Below are positions 22,452-30,249 of a stretch of DNA of 64,000 bases, in pieces. The position numbers and the translations under genes are program-made. Within the stretch, counting starts at the first letter, position 1. Each line of letters begins with the position of its first letter. The stretch is taken from assembly GCA_035762005.1 (NCBI GenBank), contig DASTQA010000035.1, forward strand, positions 123,772 through 187,771, written 5' to 3'. Under the pieces are notes generated by a model, which worked only from the letters and a program-made list of their open reading frames with translations, ran no database searches and was not told the origin of the DNA. The stretch comes from JAIBJN01 sp035762005 (lineage in GTDB: Bacteria; Actinomycetota; Thermoleophilia; Gaiellales; Gaiellaceae).

Positions 22452-23773
22452 GCCGGGGCGGGCTCGTCGGCCGGCTCGTACACGGCCATGGCCGCGGCGA
22501 TCATCTCCTCGCGGGAGTCGAACCTCGCCTCCTCGTAGCAGGCGAGCGGGTGCTCGACGAAGCTGAAGAGGCACTTGTTGCAGTACGTGCACGGTCGGGG
22601 CGCACGGTCGAGCCCCTGCTCGAAGAAGCGGACGAGGCTCGGGTTCGCCACGAGCGGGCGCGCGATCGTCACGCCGTCGCAGTCGCCGCGCTCGATCGCG
22701 GCCGCGATGACGGACGCCGTCTGGAAGCCGCCCGTGACGAGGACCGGGATCGAGACGACCCCCTTGACCGCGCGCGAGTCCTCGAGGTTGATCCCCTCGA
22801 CCTCCCGGTTTCGCAGCGGTCGCGTCCACCACCACCCGAACGCCCTGTCGAGCGGCGGCGTGCGGAAGGTGAGGTAGTTGCGGAACGCGTACTTCCCGCT
22901 CGAGAGGAGGACGTCGTAGGTCTTCACGACCTCGGCGGCCGGAAAGCGCCCGGCCGGGTTGCGCGGGTGCGGGAAGCCGCCGCCGGCGCTCACGTGCAGG
23001 TAGTCGGCGCCGGCCTCCTCGAGCCAGCGGCACGTCTGCAGCGACTCCTCGAGCGTGTTCCCCTTCGGCAGCCAGGGGAGGAGCTCGTTCAGCCGCTCCT
23101 GGATCGAGATCTTGTAGCCGACGCAGAACTCCGGGCCGACGGCGGCGCGGATCGCGCGGACGACCTCGAGCCCGAAGCGGGCCCGGTTCTCGAGGGAGCC
23201 GCCGTACTCGTCCTCCCGGTCGTTGATGCCCGAGGAGAGGAACTGCGTCGGCAGCATCCCGTTCGCGCCCGCCACCTCGACGCCGTCCAGCCCCGCCTCC
23301 CGCGCGCGCCGGGCGGCCTGGGCGAACATGTCGACGACCTCGTGGACCTCGGCGACGGTCATCGCCCGGGCCGGGAAGCCGTTCACCGGCTCCGGCTTGT
23401 CGGAGGAGGAGAGCGCCGTCTCCCACTGCAGAGACGGGAGGATGCGCTCCCGGCCCGCGTGGACGATCTGGAGGATGTAGGGGCAGCCGTGCTCGTGGAC
23501 GCGCTCGCCCAGCGTGCGCCAGAACGGGATCGTCTCGTCCGAGTCGATGTGGGCGTAGCCCGGGACGATGCCGCCGCGGGCGTGGACGGGGGCGTTCGAG
23601 GAGATGATGGCGCCGACGCCCTCGCGGGCGAAGCGGACGTCCCAGTTGATCCGCACCTGCGTGCCCGAGCCGTCGTGGTTGTCGAAGCGGCCGGCGACGC
23701 TCGAGCGCAGGACGCGGTTGCGGACGGTGAGCGGGCCGAGCGCGAGCGGCTCGAAGATCGTCCCGGCGCTCAC
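22448..23773 (-). CDS. Old-yellow-enzyme family protein, paralogue 2, with altered active site
   Basis: 441 residues, closely related in layout to its two neighbours, including the C-x2-C-x2-C-x10-C motif near the C-terminus. The active-site triad differs: the expected His is Ala168 and the expected Tyr is Met173 (AGANGML in place of HGANGYL), while Asn171 remains. The GINDREDEYGGSLENR segment is intact. It has therefore lost the carbonyl-binding His and the proton-donor Tyr, and may act on another substrate class or be a partner subunit. GTG start at 23773 overlapping the previous stop (GTGA). Confidence 0.85.
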   Translation of the reverse strand: MSAGTIFEPLALGPLTVRNRVLRSSVAGRFDNHDGSGTQVRINWDVRFAREGVGAIISSNAPVHARGGIVPGYAHIDSDETIPFWRTLGERVHEHGCPYILQIVHAGRERILPSLQWETALSSSDKPEPVNGFPARAMTVAEVHEVVDMFAQAARRAREAGLDGVEVAGANGMLPTQFLSSGINDREDEYGGSLENRARFGLEVVRAIRAAVGPEFCVGYKISIQERLNELLPWLPKGNTLEESLQTCRWLEEAGADYLHVSAGGGFPHPRNPAGRFPAAEVVKTYDVLLSSGKYAFRNYLTFRTPPLDRAFGWWWTRPLRNREVEGINLEDSRAVKGVVSIPVLVTGGFQTASVIAAAIERGDCDGVTIARPLVANPSLVRFFEQGLDRAPRPCTYCNKCLFSFVEHPLACYEEARFDSREEMIAAAMAVYEPADEPAPA

Positions 23774-25113
23774 GCGACCTCGGAGGGGAGCGGCGCGCCC
23801 TCGTAGACGGACATGATGTGGCGCACCATCTCGTCGCGCGAGGCGTAGCGCTTTTCCTCGTAGCAGCCGAGCGGGTTCTCGACGAAGTTGATCAGGCACT
23901 TGTTGCAGTAGGTGCACGGCTGCGGCGCCCGGTCGAGGCCGCGGGCGAAGAGGAGCGGCAGGTCCGGGTTCGCGATCAGCGGCCGGCCCATCGTGACGCC
24001 GTCGACTGCGCCCTCCGCGATCGCGCGCTCGATCACCGAGGCCGTCTGGAAGCCGCCGGCGCAGAGGACGGGAACGTCGACGTGGCGCTTGACCTCCCGC
24101 GCGAGCTCGAGGTTGATCCCCTCGACGCCGAGCTTCTTCGCCCGCCGCTCCCAGAGCCACGCGAACCCCTTGTTGACGGGCGGCGTGCGGAACATGAGGT
24201 AGTTCCGGAACGTGTACTTGCCGCTCGAGAGCATCGTGTCGTACGAGCGGATCACGTCCGCGATCGGGAAGGAGCCGGCCGGGTTGCGCGGGTGCGGGAA
24301 GAGGTAGCCCGACGAGATGTGGAGCCCGTCGATGCCCGCCTCGACGAGCCAGCGGCAGACCTGCGTCGACTCCTCCAGGGTCGTCCCCTCGGGGGCCCAG
24401 GGGAAGAGCGCCTTGCCGTCGTCGATCGCGCTGATCTTGAACTGGATGTGGATGTCGTCGCCGACTTCCGCCCGCATGGCGCGGACGACCTCGAGCGGGA
24501 AGCGCGCCCGGTTCTCGAGCGAGCCGCCGTACTCGTCCTCGCGGTCGTTGATCGCCGGCGAGAGGAACTGCGTGATCAGGTACCCGTTGCAGCCGTGGAT
24601 CTCGATGCCGTCGAGCTCGGCCTCGCGCGCCCGCCGTGCGGCCTGCGCGAAGGAGTCCACGACCTCGGCGATGTGCGCTCGGGTCATGCGCTCGCAGCGG
24701 AAGCCGTGGATCGGGTCGGCCTTGTCCGTCGAGGAGAGGCCGGTCTCGTACTGGACGCTCGGGATGTCGCGCTGCCGGCCCGAGAAGGCGAGCTGGACGA
24801 TGTACTTCGCGCCGGCGTCGCGCACCCGCTTGCCGAGCTCCCGCCAGAACGGCACCTTGTCGTCGGCGTCGAGGTGGGCGTAGTTCGGGACGATCAGCCC
24901 GCGCGGGTGGACCGGCGTGTTGGAGGAGATGACCGCGCCGATGCCGCCGCGCGCGAACTTCACGTCCCAGTCGACGCGGACGTCCGTGCCGGAGCCGTCG
25001 TAGTTGTCGAAGCGCCCCGAGATGCTCGAGCGGAAGAGGCGGTTCTTCACCTCGAGGTTGCGGAACCCGAGCGGCCGGAAGATCGCGGGCCAGGCGCCGC
25101 TCGCCTCAGTCAA
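23770..25113 (-). CDS. Old-yellow-enzyme family flavin oxidoreductase, paralogue 3
   Basis: 447 residues. Active-site His173, Asn176 and Tyr178 (HGCNGYL) are present, then AINDREDEYGGSLENR. The C-terminal C-x2-C-x2-C-x10-C motif is shared with the other two copies. I start it at the TTG at 25113, overlapping the metallophosphoesterase stop by eight bases; longer frames run antisense-like Ser/Arg-rich sequence. The three copies are diverged from each other, so the triplication is old and probably reflects distinct roles. Confidence 0.84.
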   Translation of the reverse strand: MTEASGAWPAIFRPLGFRNLEVKNRLFRSSISGRFDNYDGSGTDVRVDWDVKFARGGIGAVISSNTPVHPRGLIVPNYAHLDADDKVPFWRELGKRVRDAGAKYIVQLAFSGRQRDIPSVQYETGLSSTDKADPIHGFRCERMTRAHIAEVVDSFAQAARRAREAELDGIEIHGCNGYLITQFLSPAINDREDEYGGSLENRARFPLEVVRAMRAEVGDDIHIQFKISAIDDGKALFPWAPEGTTLEESTQVCRWLVEAGIDGLHISSGYLFPHPRNPAGSFPIADVIRSYDTMLSSGKYTFRNYLMFRTPPVNKGFAWLWERRAKKLGVEGINLELAREVKRHVDVPVLCAGGFQTASVIERAIAEGAVDGVTMGRPLIANPDLPLLFARGLDRAPQPCTYCNKCLINFVENPLGCYEEKRYASRDEMVRHIMSVYEGAPLPSEVA

Positions 25114-26680
25114 GGAGCACGTCCCACTTCCAGCGACCGTCGCCCTCGCGGGTCCCCCTGATCCGGTCCTCGAGCGGCGGGTTGTCCGCGTGCTCGGCGC
25201 AGCCGGTCGCCGCGAAGCAGCGGAGCTCGAGCTCTCCGGGGCGGACGTCGACCTTGAGGAAGCTCTTGAAGAGCGGCGGGTCGGGATCGTTCCAGTCGAG
25301 GAACTCGGAGAAGTTGCGGTAGAGGGGGCCGGCGATCCCGGCACCGGAGAAGGGGAAGACGAACTTCGACGCGCGGAGCGCGGCCTGCGACACGTCCACG
25401 GCGCGGTCCTTCGCGCGCCTGGGGTCGATGCCCTCGAGCCGGAGGCTCATGATCTTGGGCGCCTCCTGGAAGGGGATCGCGAAGAGTCCCTTGCCGAAGC
25501 CGAACTTGCGGTCGTAGAGGACCGAGTAGGCGGCGAGCGAGTCGCCGCGGCGCGGGTAGCAGCGGAAGTCGGCCTCGTCGCAGCCGCAGCCCTCCACCGT
25601 CGCCCGGGGGATCTTGTGCGTCGCCTTCGTGTACGCGCCCGCCGCGCCGGTGACGATGTGCTGGACGACCCGGTCGTCCGGCTGCCGCACCGAGTAGCGC
25701 TGGTAGTTGTGGATGTCGCCGCCGACAACCGCGATGTAGCGGTGCGCTGGGTCGTCGACGATCGCGTTGACGGTGTCGTCGGTGCCGCTGACCAGGATCG
25801 TCCGGCGCTCGGCGTCGACGACGAGCGGCTTGCCGGTCAGCAGGATCTTGTCCTTCGGCCGCTGCGAGACCTCGCGCAGCCACGCGCCCTGCTCCGCGTC
25901 GATGCAGCCCCGGATCCCCGTGTCGATGCCGACGAGGAGCAGCTCCTTGAGCTCGAGCGCGAAGTACGGCGCCGGCTGGTTCGACGGATCGGGACGGAGC
26001 TGGCGCATCTCCTCGAGCTCCTCCTGCTTCGCCTCGGAGGGCTCGCGCCAGGTGAGGTCGAGGAACGCGCGCTTGAGGCGGTTCTTCCCCAGGTGCGCCG
26101 GCGGACGCAGGTCGGGGTCGGCGTCGCAGAGCTGGATCATGAAGCCGTGGAGGCCGTCGTACCAGTCGTGGTTCCCGGGGATCGCGTAGATGGGGCCGGG
26201 GAGCTTCTGGTAGGGCCAGAAGAACTTGTCCCAGTAGTCGCGGACGTCGCCGGCCGGGTAGATCACGTCGCTGACGACGTACGTGAACGCGATGCCCTCC
26301 GAGCAGGCGTTGAGCGGCCCGAGCACGTGGTACTGGGAGTCGTCGCCCTCGCCGGGATCGCCGAGGAGGAAGAACGAGAGCTCGTCGCGGTCGGCGAAGG
26401 TCGAGACGACGAAGGTCGGGTCGACGCCCTTCCGCCGCTGGGCCTCCACCCAGCGGACGCGCTCGTCGTCGGTCGAGTCGCCGATCCAGCGGGCGATGCG
26501 GTCGTTGCGCGACTCCCAGAGCGGCTTCGGGTTGATCCAGTTGAACTCGGTGGGCGTGTAGCCCGGCCGGTAGAGCCCGGTCAGGTCGGCCGTCTCGGTG
26601 CAGCGCCAGCCCGCGCCGGCGCGCGACGTGCGCGACGAGGGAGTCGCAGGGGGTGTCTCGCGAGCGGGGCTGGACGGCAC
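25106..26680 (-). CDS. Calcineurin-like metallophosphoesterase
   Basis: 524 residues. Metal-site motifs visible include SDVIYPAGD near residue 145, PGNHDWYDG near 175 and VVGGDIHNYQRY near 345, which together give the Asp/Asn/His dimetal centre of this superfamily. The first metal-ligand motif (DxH) is not obvious. There is no signal peptide, and the first 30 residues after the GTG start are low-complexity, so the true start may lie downstream. First gene of the operon with the three OYE genes and patatin. Substrate unknown. Confidence 0.8.
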   Translation of the reverse strand: MPSSPARETPPATPSSRTSRAGAGWRCTETADLTGLYRPGYTPTEFNWINPKPLWESRNDRIARWIGDSTDDERVRWVEAQRRKGVDPTFVVSTFADRDELSFFLLGDPGEGDDSQYHVLGPLNACSEGIAFTYVVSDVIYPAGDVRDYWDKFFWPYQKLPGPIYAIPGNHDWYDGLHGFMIQLCDADPDLRPPAHLGKNRLKRAFLDLTWREPSEAKQEELEEMRQLRPDPSNQPAPYFALELKELLLVGIDTGIRGCIDAEQGAWLREVSQRPKDKILLTGKPLVVDAERRTILVSGTDDTVNAIVDDPAHRYIAVVGGDIHNYQRYSVRQPDDRVVQHIVTGAAGAYTKATHKIPRATVEGCGCDEADFRCYPRRGDSLAAYSVLYDRKFGFGKGLFAIPFQEAPKIMSLRLEGIDPRRAKDRAVDVSQAALRASKFVFPFSGAGIAGPLYRNFSEFLDWNDPDPPLFKSFLKVDVRPGELELRCFAATGCAEHADNPPLEDRIRGTREGDGRWKWDVLLD

Positions 26681-26709
26681 GATGCGGCGGCGTCTCGGGG
26701 AGGACCGGC

Positions 26710-26738
26710 ACGCTACGACGCGCGCCGCGCCTCGTCAA
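26710..26738 (-). promoter_or_regulatory. Promoter of the phosphoesterase-OYE-patatin operon
   Basis: On the minus strand TTGACG (26738-26733), 17 bases, TAGCGT (26715-26710). RNA would start near 26703, about 22 bases before the GTG start of the metallophosphoesterase. Confidence 0.5.
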
Positions 26739-26744
26739 GCAACC

Positions 26745-26758
26745 CGGGTCGCGACCCG
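26745..26758. repeat. 14-base perfect palindrome upstream of the -35 box
   Basis: CGGGTCGCGACCCG, seven bases upstream of the -35 box of the phosphoesterase-OYE-patatin operon and just after the SDR stop codon on the other side. It could be an operator or a minimal terminator stem. Confidence 0.4.
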
Positions 26759-26761
26759 ATG

Positions 26762-27529
26762 CTAGTCCGCTGTGACGTAGGCCGCCGTCAGCCCGCCGTC
26801 GACCAGGAACGTCGAGCCGTTCACGTACGACGACTCGTCGCTCGCGAGGAAGAGCGCGCCGTAGGCGATCTCCTTCGCCTGCGCCAGGCGGCCCAGCGGC
26901 AGGTGCACGAGTCGCCGCTCGAGCGCGCCGGGCGTCTCCGCGAAGAGGCGCATGAGGAGCGGCGTCTCCACCGGCCCCGGGCAGAGCGCGTTCACGCGGA
27001 CGCCGCGGGGGCCGAACTCGACCGCGAGCTCGCGGCTCATCGAGAGCACGGCGCCCTTCGAGGCCGTGTAGGAGATCTGCGAGGTGGCCGCGCCCATGAG
27101 CGCGACGAAGGAGGCGACGTTGACCACCGAGCCGCCGCCGCGCTCGAGCAGGTGCGGGATCCCGTGCTTGCAGCAGAGGTAGACGCCTTTCGTGTTCACG
27201 TCCTGGACGCGCTGCCAGGCGTCCTCCTCGGTCTCGAGGATGGAGGCGTCGTCGGCCGGCATGATCCCGGCGTTGTTGTAGAGGACGTCGATGCCGCCGT
27301 AGCGCTCCGCCGTGGCCCGGTACATGGCGGCGACGCTCGCCCCGTCCGTGACGTCGACCGGCTGGAAGAAGGCCTCGCGGCACTCGGCGGCCGTCTGCTC
27401 GCCCGCCTCGGGCGTGACGTCGGCGACGCAGACGCGCGCGCCCTCGTGGGAGAAGAGGAGCGCGGCCTCGCGGCCGATGCCGCCCGCGGCGCCGGTGATG
27501 ACGACGACCTTCCCGTCCAGTCGGCCCAT
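26762..27529 (-). CDS. Short-chain dehydrogenase/reductase
   Basis: 255 residues, classical SDR. NAD(P)-binding TGAAGGIGREAALLF near residue 14, NNAGIMP near 90, and the catalytic Ser/Tyr/Lys region ending in YTASKGA near 155. The C-terminus SSYVNGSTFLVDGG is standard. An acidic Asp in VADV at the end of beta-2 suggests NAD. It follows a lipoprotein gene by 11 bases and lies on the same strand as the aldehyde dehydrogenase/gamma-glutamyl cluster. It could supply the alcohol-oxidising step of that pathway, but this is only a context argument. Confidence 0.88.
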   Translation of the reverse strand: MGRLDGKVVVITGAAGGIGREAALLFSHEGARVCVADVTPEAGEQTAAECREAFFQPVDVTDGASVAAMYRATAERYGGIDVLYNNAGIMPADDASILETEEDAWQRVQDVNTKGVYLCCKHGIPHLLERGGGSVVNVASFVALMGAATSQISYTASKGAVLSMSRELAVEFGPRGVRVNALCPGPVETPLLMRLFAETPGALERRLVHLPLGRLAQAKEIAYGALFLASDESSYVNGSTFLVDGGLTAAYVTAD

Positions 27530-27540
27530 GCGGGCGGAGA

Positions 27541-28068
27541 CTACTCGGTGGTGAGTTCCTGCATGAGCGCGTCGAGCCGCTCGAAGCGGGCGTCCGTCAC
27601 CGGCTCTGCCCGCTCGTTCCACCACGCGAGGACGACGTTCGGGCCGTAGCGCTTGTAGGCGACGTACGAGTCGGCGAGCTCGTCGAGGTCCCAGTAGACG
27701 CCGTCCTCGGCGCGCTCGAGGGGCTCCGCCGTGTCCTTGTCCGCGAGGAGCGACGCGAGCGCCTCCTCCCGCGCGGGGTCGACGACGTAGATCGAGAACG
27801 TGCCGTAGCGCCGCTGCTGGCGCGGCGTCGCGTTCAGGCCGAGGCCGAGCTGCTCCCAGGCGACGTCCGGCGTCGCGGTGCCGCGGAGCCGCGTCCCCCC
27901 GGACGCCCGCTCGAACCTTGCGGCGACCTGGCTCGCGGCGAGCGGCTCCGCCTGCCGCTCGGTCGCCGTCTCCGTGCCGTCGTCGCTCTCCGCGGCCGAG
28001 CCGCAGCCGGACGCCGCGAGCGCGGCGGCGAGCGCGAGCAGGAGGGCGAGCAGGGCGGTCGGTCTCAC
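27541..28068 (-). CDS. Putative lipoprotein of unknown function
   Basis: 175 residues. A hydrophobic signal sequence is followed by AASGCGS, a lipobox with the lipidated Cys at residue 22. The mature part is acidic and has no recognised domain; it contains an FSIYVVDP strand and a WWNERAEPV segment. Probably membrane-anchored outside the cell. No ribosome binding site precedes the GTG, but a TACTCT box lies eight bases upstream, which fits a leaderless message. It lies between the aldehyde dehydrogenase and the SDR, about 100 bases from the former. Confidence 0.7.
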   Translation of the reverse strand: MRPTALLALLLALAAALAASGCGSAAESDDGTETATERQAEPLAASQVAARFERASGGTRLRGTATPDVAWEQLGLGLNATPRQQRRYGTFSIYVVDPAREEALASLLADKDTAEPLERAEDGVYWDLDELADSYVAYKRYGPNVVLAWWNERAEPVTDARFERLDALMQELTTE

Positions 28069-28076
28069 TGTGTCGA

Positions 28077-28082
28077 AGAGTA
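28077..28082 (-). promoter_or_regulatory. Possible -10 box for the lipoprotein gene (TACTCT)
   Basis: TACTCT on the minus strand, eight bases before the GTG. It repeats the box-to-start spacing seen at several genes here. Confidence 0.35.
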
Positions 28083-28167
28083 CGTCCCCGGTTCGACGGC
28101 GGGAGTATCGCGGAGGGATGTAAGGGCTTCGTGACGGGCCGCGCGCCCGGGGCGCTCCCGGGCTCGC

Positions 28168-29514
28168 CTACTCCGTCGAGACGAAGACGTTCTTCACCTC
28201 GGAGTAGCCTTCGAGGCCGTGCAGTCCGAGCTCCCGGCCGAAGCCGGACTGCTTGAAGCCGCCGAAGGGGGTCGAGACGCGGACGGAGCTGTTCGAGTTG
28301 ACCGAGAGGACGCCCGAGTCGATCGCGCGGGCGACGCGAAGCGCCCGTGCGCCGTCGCGCGTCCAGACCGAGCCGGAGAGGCCGTAGGGCGTGTCGTTGG
28401 CGAGGCGGACGGCCTCTTCCTCGTCCGCGAAGGGGATGACCGCCGCGACGGGGCCGAAGACCTCCTCGCGCGCGATCCGGTCGTCGTTCGACGCCTCGAC
28501 GAGGGTGCACGGGAACCAGAAGCCGGGGCCGTCTGGCGCGGCGCCGCGGAAGAGCGGCTCGCCGTCCACGAAGGAGGCCACCGTCTCGCGGTGGGCGGCC
28601 GAGATGAGCGGGCCCATCTCCGTCGCCTCGTCCGCGGGGTCGCCGACGCGCACGCCGCGCGTCGCCTCGACGAGCAGCCCGAGGAAGCGGTCGTACGCCG
28701 AGCGCTCGACGAGGATGCGCGAGCGCGCGCAGCAGTCCTGGCCGGCGTTGTCGAAGACGGCGTAGGGAGCGGCGGCGGCGGCCCGCTCGAGGTCCGCGTC
28801 GGCGAAGACGAGGTTCGCCGACTTGCCTCCGAGCTCGAGCGTGACGCGCTTGATCGTCGCGGCGGCGCCCTCCATCACCCCGCGGCCGACCTCGGTCGAC
28901 CCGGTGAAGCCGATCTTCGCCACGTCCGGGTGCTGGACGAGCCGCTGCCCGACGACCGAGCCCTTGCCCGGGAGCACGTTGACGACGCCTGCGGGGATGC
29001 CGGCCTCGAGCGCGAGCTCCCCGAGGCGCAGGGCGGAGAGCGGCGTCAGCTCAGCGGGCTTGAGCACGACGGTGTTGCCGCACGCGAGCGCGGGGCCGAG
29101 CTTCCAGCTCGCGATGTTGAGCGGGAAGTTCCAGGGGACGATCAGGCCGACGACCCCGAGCGGCTCGCGGAACGTCATGTCGACCCCGCCGGCGACCGGG
29201 ATCGTCTCGCCGTGGTGCTTGTCGACCGCGCCCGCGTAGAAGTGGAAGACCTCCGCCACCATCCCGACCTCGCCGCGCGCTCCGGCGATCGGCTTGCCGA
29301 CGTTCTCGGACTCGATCCGCGCGAGCTCCTCCCCGTGCTCCTCGACGAGCGCCGCCAGGCGGCGCAGGAGGCGCGCGCGGTCGGCGGGCGCGACCGCGCG
29401 CCAGGCGGGGAAGGCGGCCTTCGCGCGGGCGACGGCCTCGTCGGCGGCCGCCGCGCCCGCCTCGGGCAGCTCGACGATCGTCGCCTCGGTCGCCGGGTTG
29501 ACGACCGCGGTCAC
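28168..29514 (-). CDS. NAD(P)-dependent aldehyde dehydrogenase (PuuC-like)
   Basis: 448 residues. Catalytic Cys261 in GQDCCARSR, the general-base Glu in LELGGKSANLVF, and the VPWNFPLN and GFTGSTEVG cofactor motifs are all present. Slightly short for the family but complete at both ends (PFGGFKQSGFGRE near the C-terminus). Its ATG overlaps the stop of the gamma-glutamyl hydrolase gene, so it should act in the same pathway: oxidising a gamma-glutamylated amino-aldehyde to the acid before the glutamyl group is removed. Confidence 0.9.
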   Translation of the reverse strand: MTAVVNPATEATIVELPEAGAAAADEAVARAKAAFPAWRAVAPADRARLLRRLAALVEEHGEELARIESENVGKPIAGARGEVGMVAEVFHFYAGAVDKHHGETIPVAGGVDMTFREPLGVVGLIVPWNFPLNIASWKLGPALACGNTVVLKPAELTPLSALRLGELALEAGIPAGVVNVLPGKGSVVGQRLVQHPDVAKIGFTGSTEVGRGVMEGAAATIKRVTLELGGKSANLVFADADLERAAAAAPYAVFDNAGQDCCARSRILVERSAYDRFLGLLVEATRGVRVGDPADEATEMGPLISAAHRETVASFVDGEPLFRGAAPDGPGFWFPCTLVEASNDDRIAREEVFGPVAAVIPFADEEEAVRLANDTPYGLSGSVWTRDGARALRVARAIDSGVLSVNSNSSVRVSTPFGGFKQSGFGRELGLHGLEGYSEVKNVFVSTE

Positions 29515-30227
29515 GACCGCTCCTCGCGGTAGCGCCGGGCCTCGGCGACGAGCGCCTCGAAGAGCGCGGCGTCCCCGCCCTCCTCCGGATGCCAGAGGAC
29601 ACCGAGGGCGAAGCGCCTGCGCGGGTCCTCGATCGCCTCGACCGTCCCGTCCTCGGCGCGCGCCGCCTCGCGGAGTCCCTCGCCGAGGCGGCCGTAGCCC
29701 TGGTGGTGGTGGCTCTTGACGGGCGCGTGGTCGCCGACGAGCCCGTGCAGCCTCGAGCCGGGGACGACGGAGACGTCGTGGTCGGCGAAGACGCCCGGGG
29801 TGTGCTTGTGGCGCTCGTGGCCGACGACCTCGGGCAGGTGCTGGACGAGGTCGCCGCCGAGCGCGACGTTGAGGACCTGGCTGCCGCGGCAGACGGCGAG
29901 GACGGGCATGTCGCGCGCGAGCGCGCCCTCGAGGAGGGCGAGCTCCGCCCGGTCGCGCTCGGGCCGGACGCCGTTCGTGGCGGGGTGCGGCTCCGCCCCG
30001 TACGTCTCCGGGTCGAGGTCGGCGCCGCCGGAGAGGAGGAGCCCGTCGAGCGCGTCGAGCGTCTCCTCGAGGCCGACGTCGCTCGGGGGGACGAGCAGCG
30101 CCCGCCCGCCGGCCCGCTCGACCTCCCGCACGTAGGAGAGGGGGATCAGCGCGGCCGGCGCCTCCCAGACGCCCCAGCGGGCCTCCTCGGCGTACGCCGT
30201 GATGCCGACGAGCGGGCGCATCCCCAC
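29511..30227 (-). CDS. puuD: Gamma-glutamyl-gamma-aminobutyrate hydrolase-type class I amidotransferase (PuuD-like)
   Basis: 238 residues of peptidase family C26. Nucleophile Cys113 in AVCRGSQVLN, and the His/Glu pair in LWHPEEGG near the C-terminus. LLLSGGADLDPETYG is the family marker. It removes the gamma-glutamyl group from gamma-glutamylated acids such as gamma-glutamyl-GABA. The longer start is the GTG at 30227; an ATG two codons later (30221) lies seven bases after a TACACT box and may be the true, leaderless start. Coupled to the aldehyde dehydrogenase by ATGA. Confidence 0.9.
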   Translation of the reverse strand: MGMRPLVGITAYAEEARWGVWEAPAALIPLSYVREVERAGGRALLVPPSDVGLEETLDALDGLLLSGGADLDPETYGAEPHPATNGVRPERDRAELALLEGALARDMPVLAVCRGSQVLNVALGGDLVQHLPEVVGHERHKHTPGVFADHDVSVVPGSRLHGLVGDHAPVKSHHHQGYGRLGEGLREAARAEDGTVEAIEDPRRRFALGVLWHPEEGGDAALFEALVAEARRYREERS

Positions 30228-30228
30228 G

Positions 30229-30234
30229 AGTGTA
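30229..30234 (-). promoter_or_regulatory. Possible -10 box for the puuD-like gene (TACACT)
   Basis: TACACT on the minus strand, seven bases before the ATG at 30221. If used, puuD and the aldehyde dehydrogenase gene can be transcribed apart from the ligase gene. Confidence 0.4.
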
Positions 30235-30249
30235 CGGCCGCGGACCGGG

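Noticed and set aside
27538..27543. TAGTCT as a -10 box for the SDR at 26762-27529
   Set aside because: It is formed by the stop codon of the lipoprotein gene 11 bases upstream; co-transcription is the simpler explanation.
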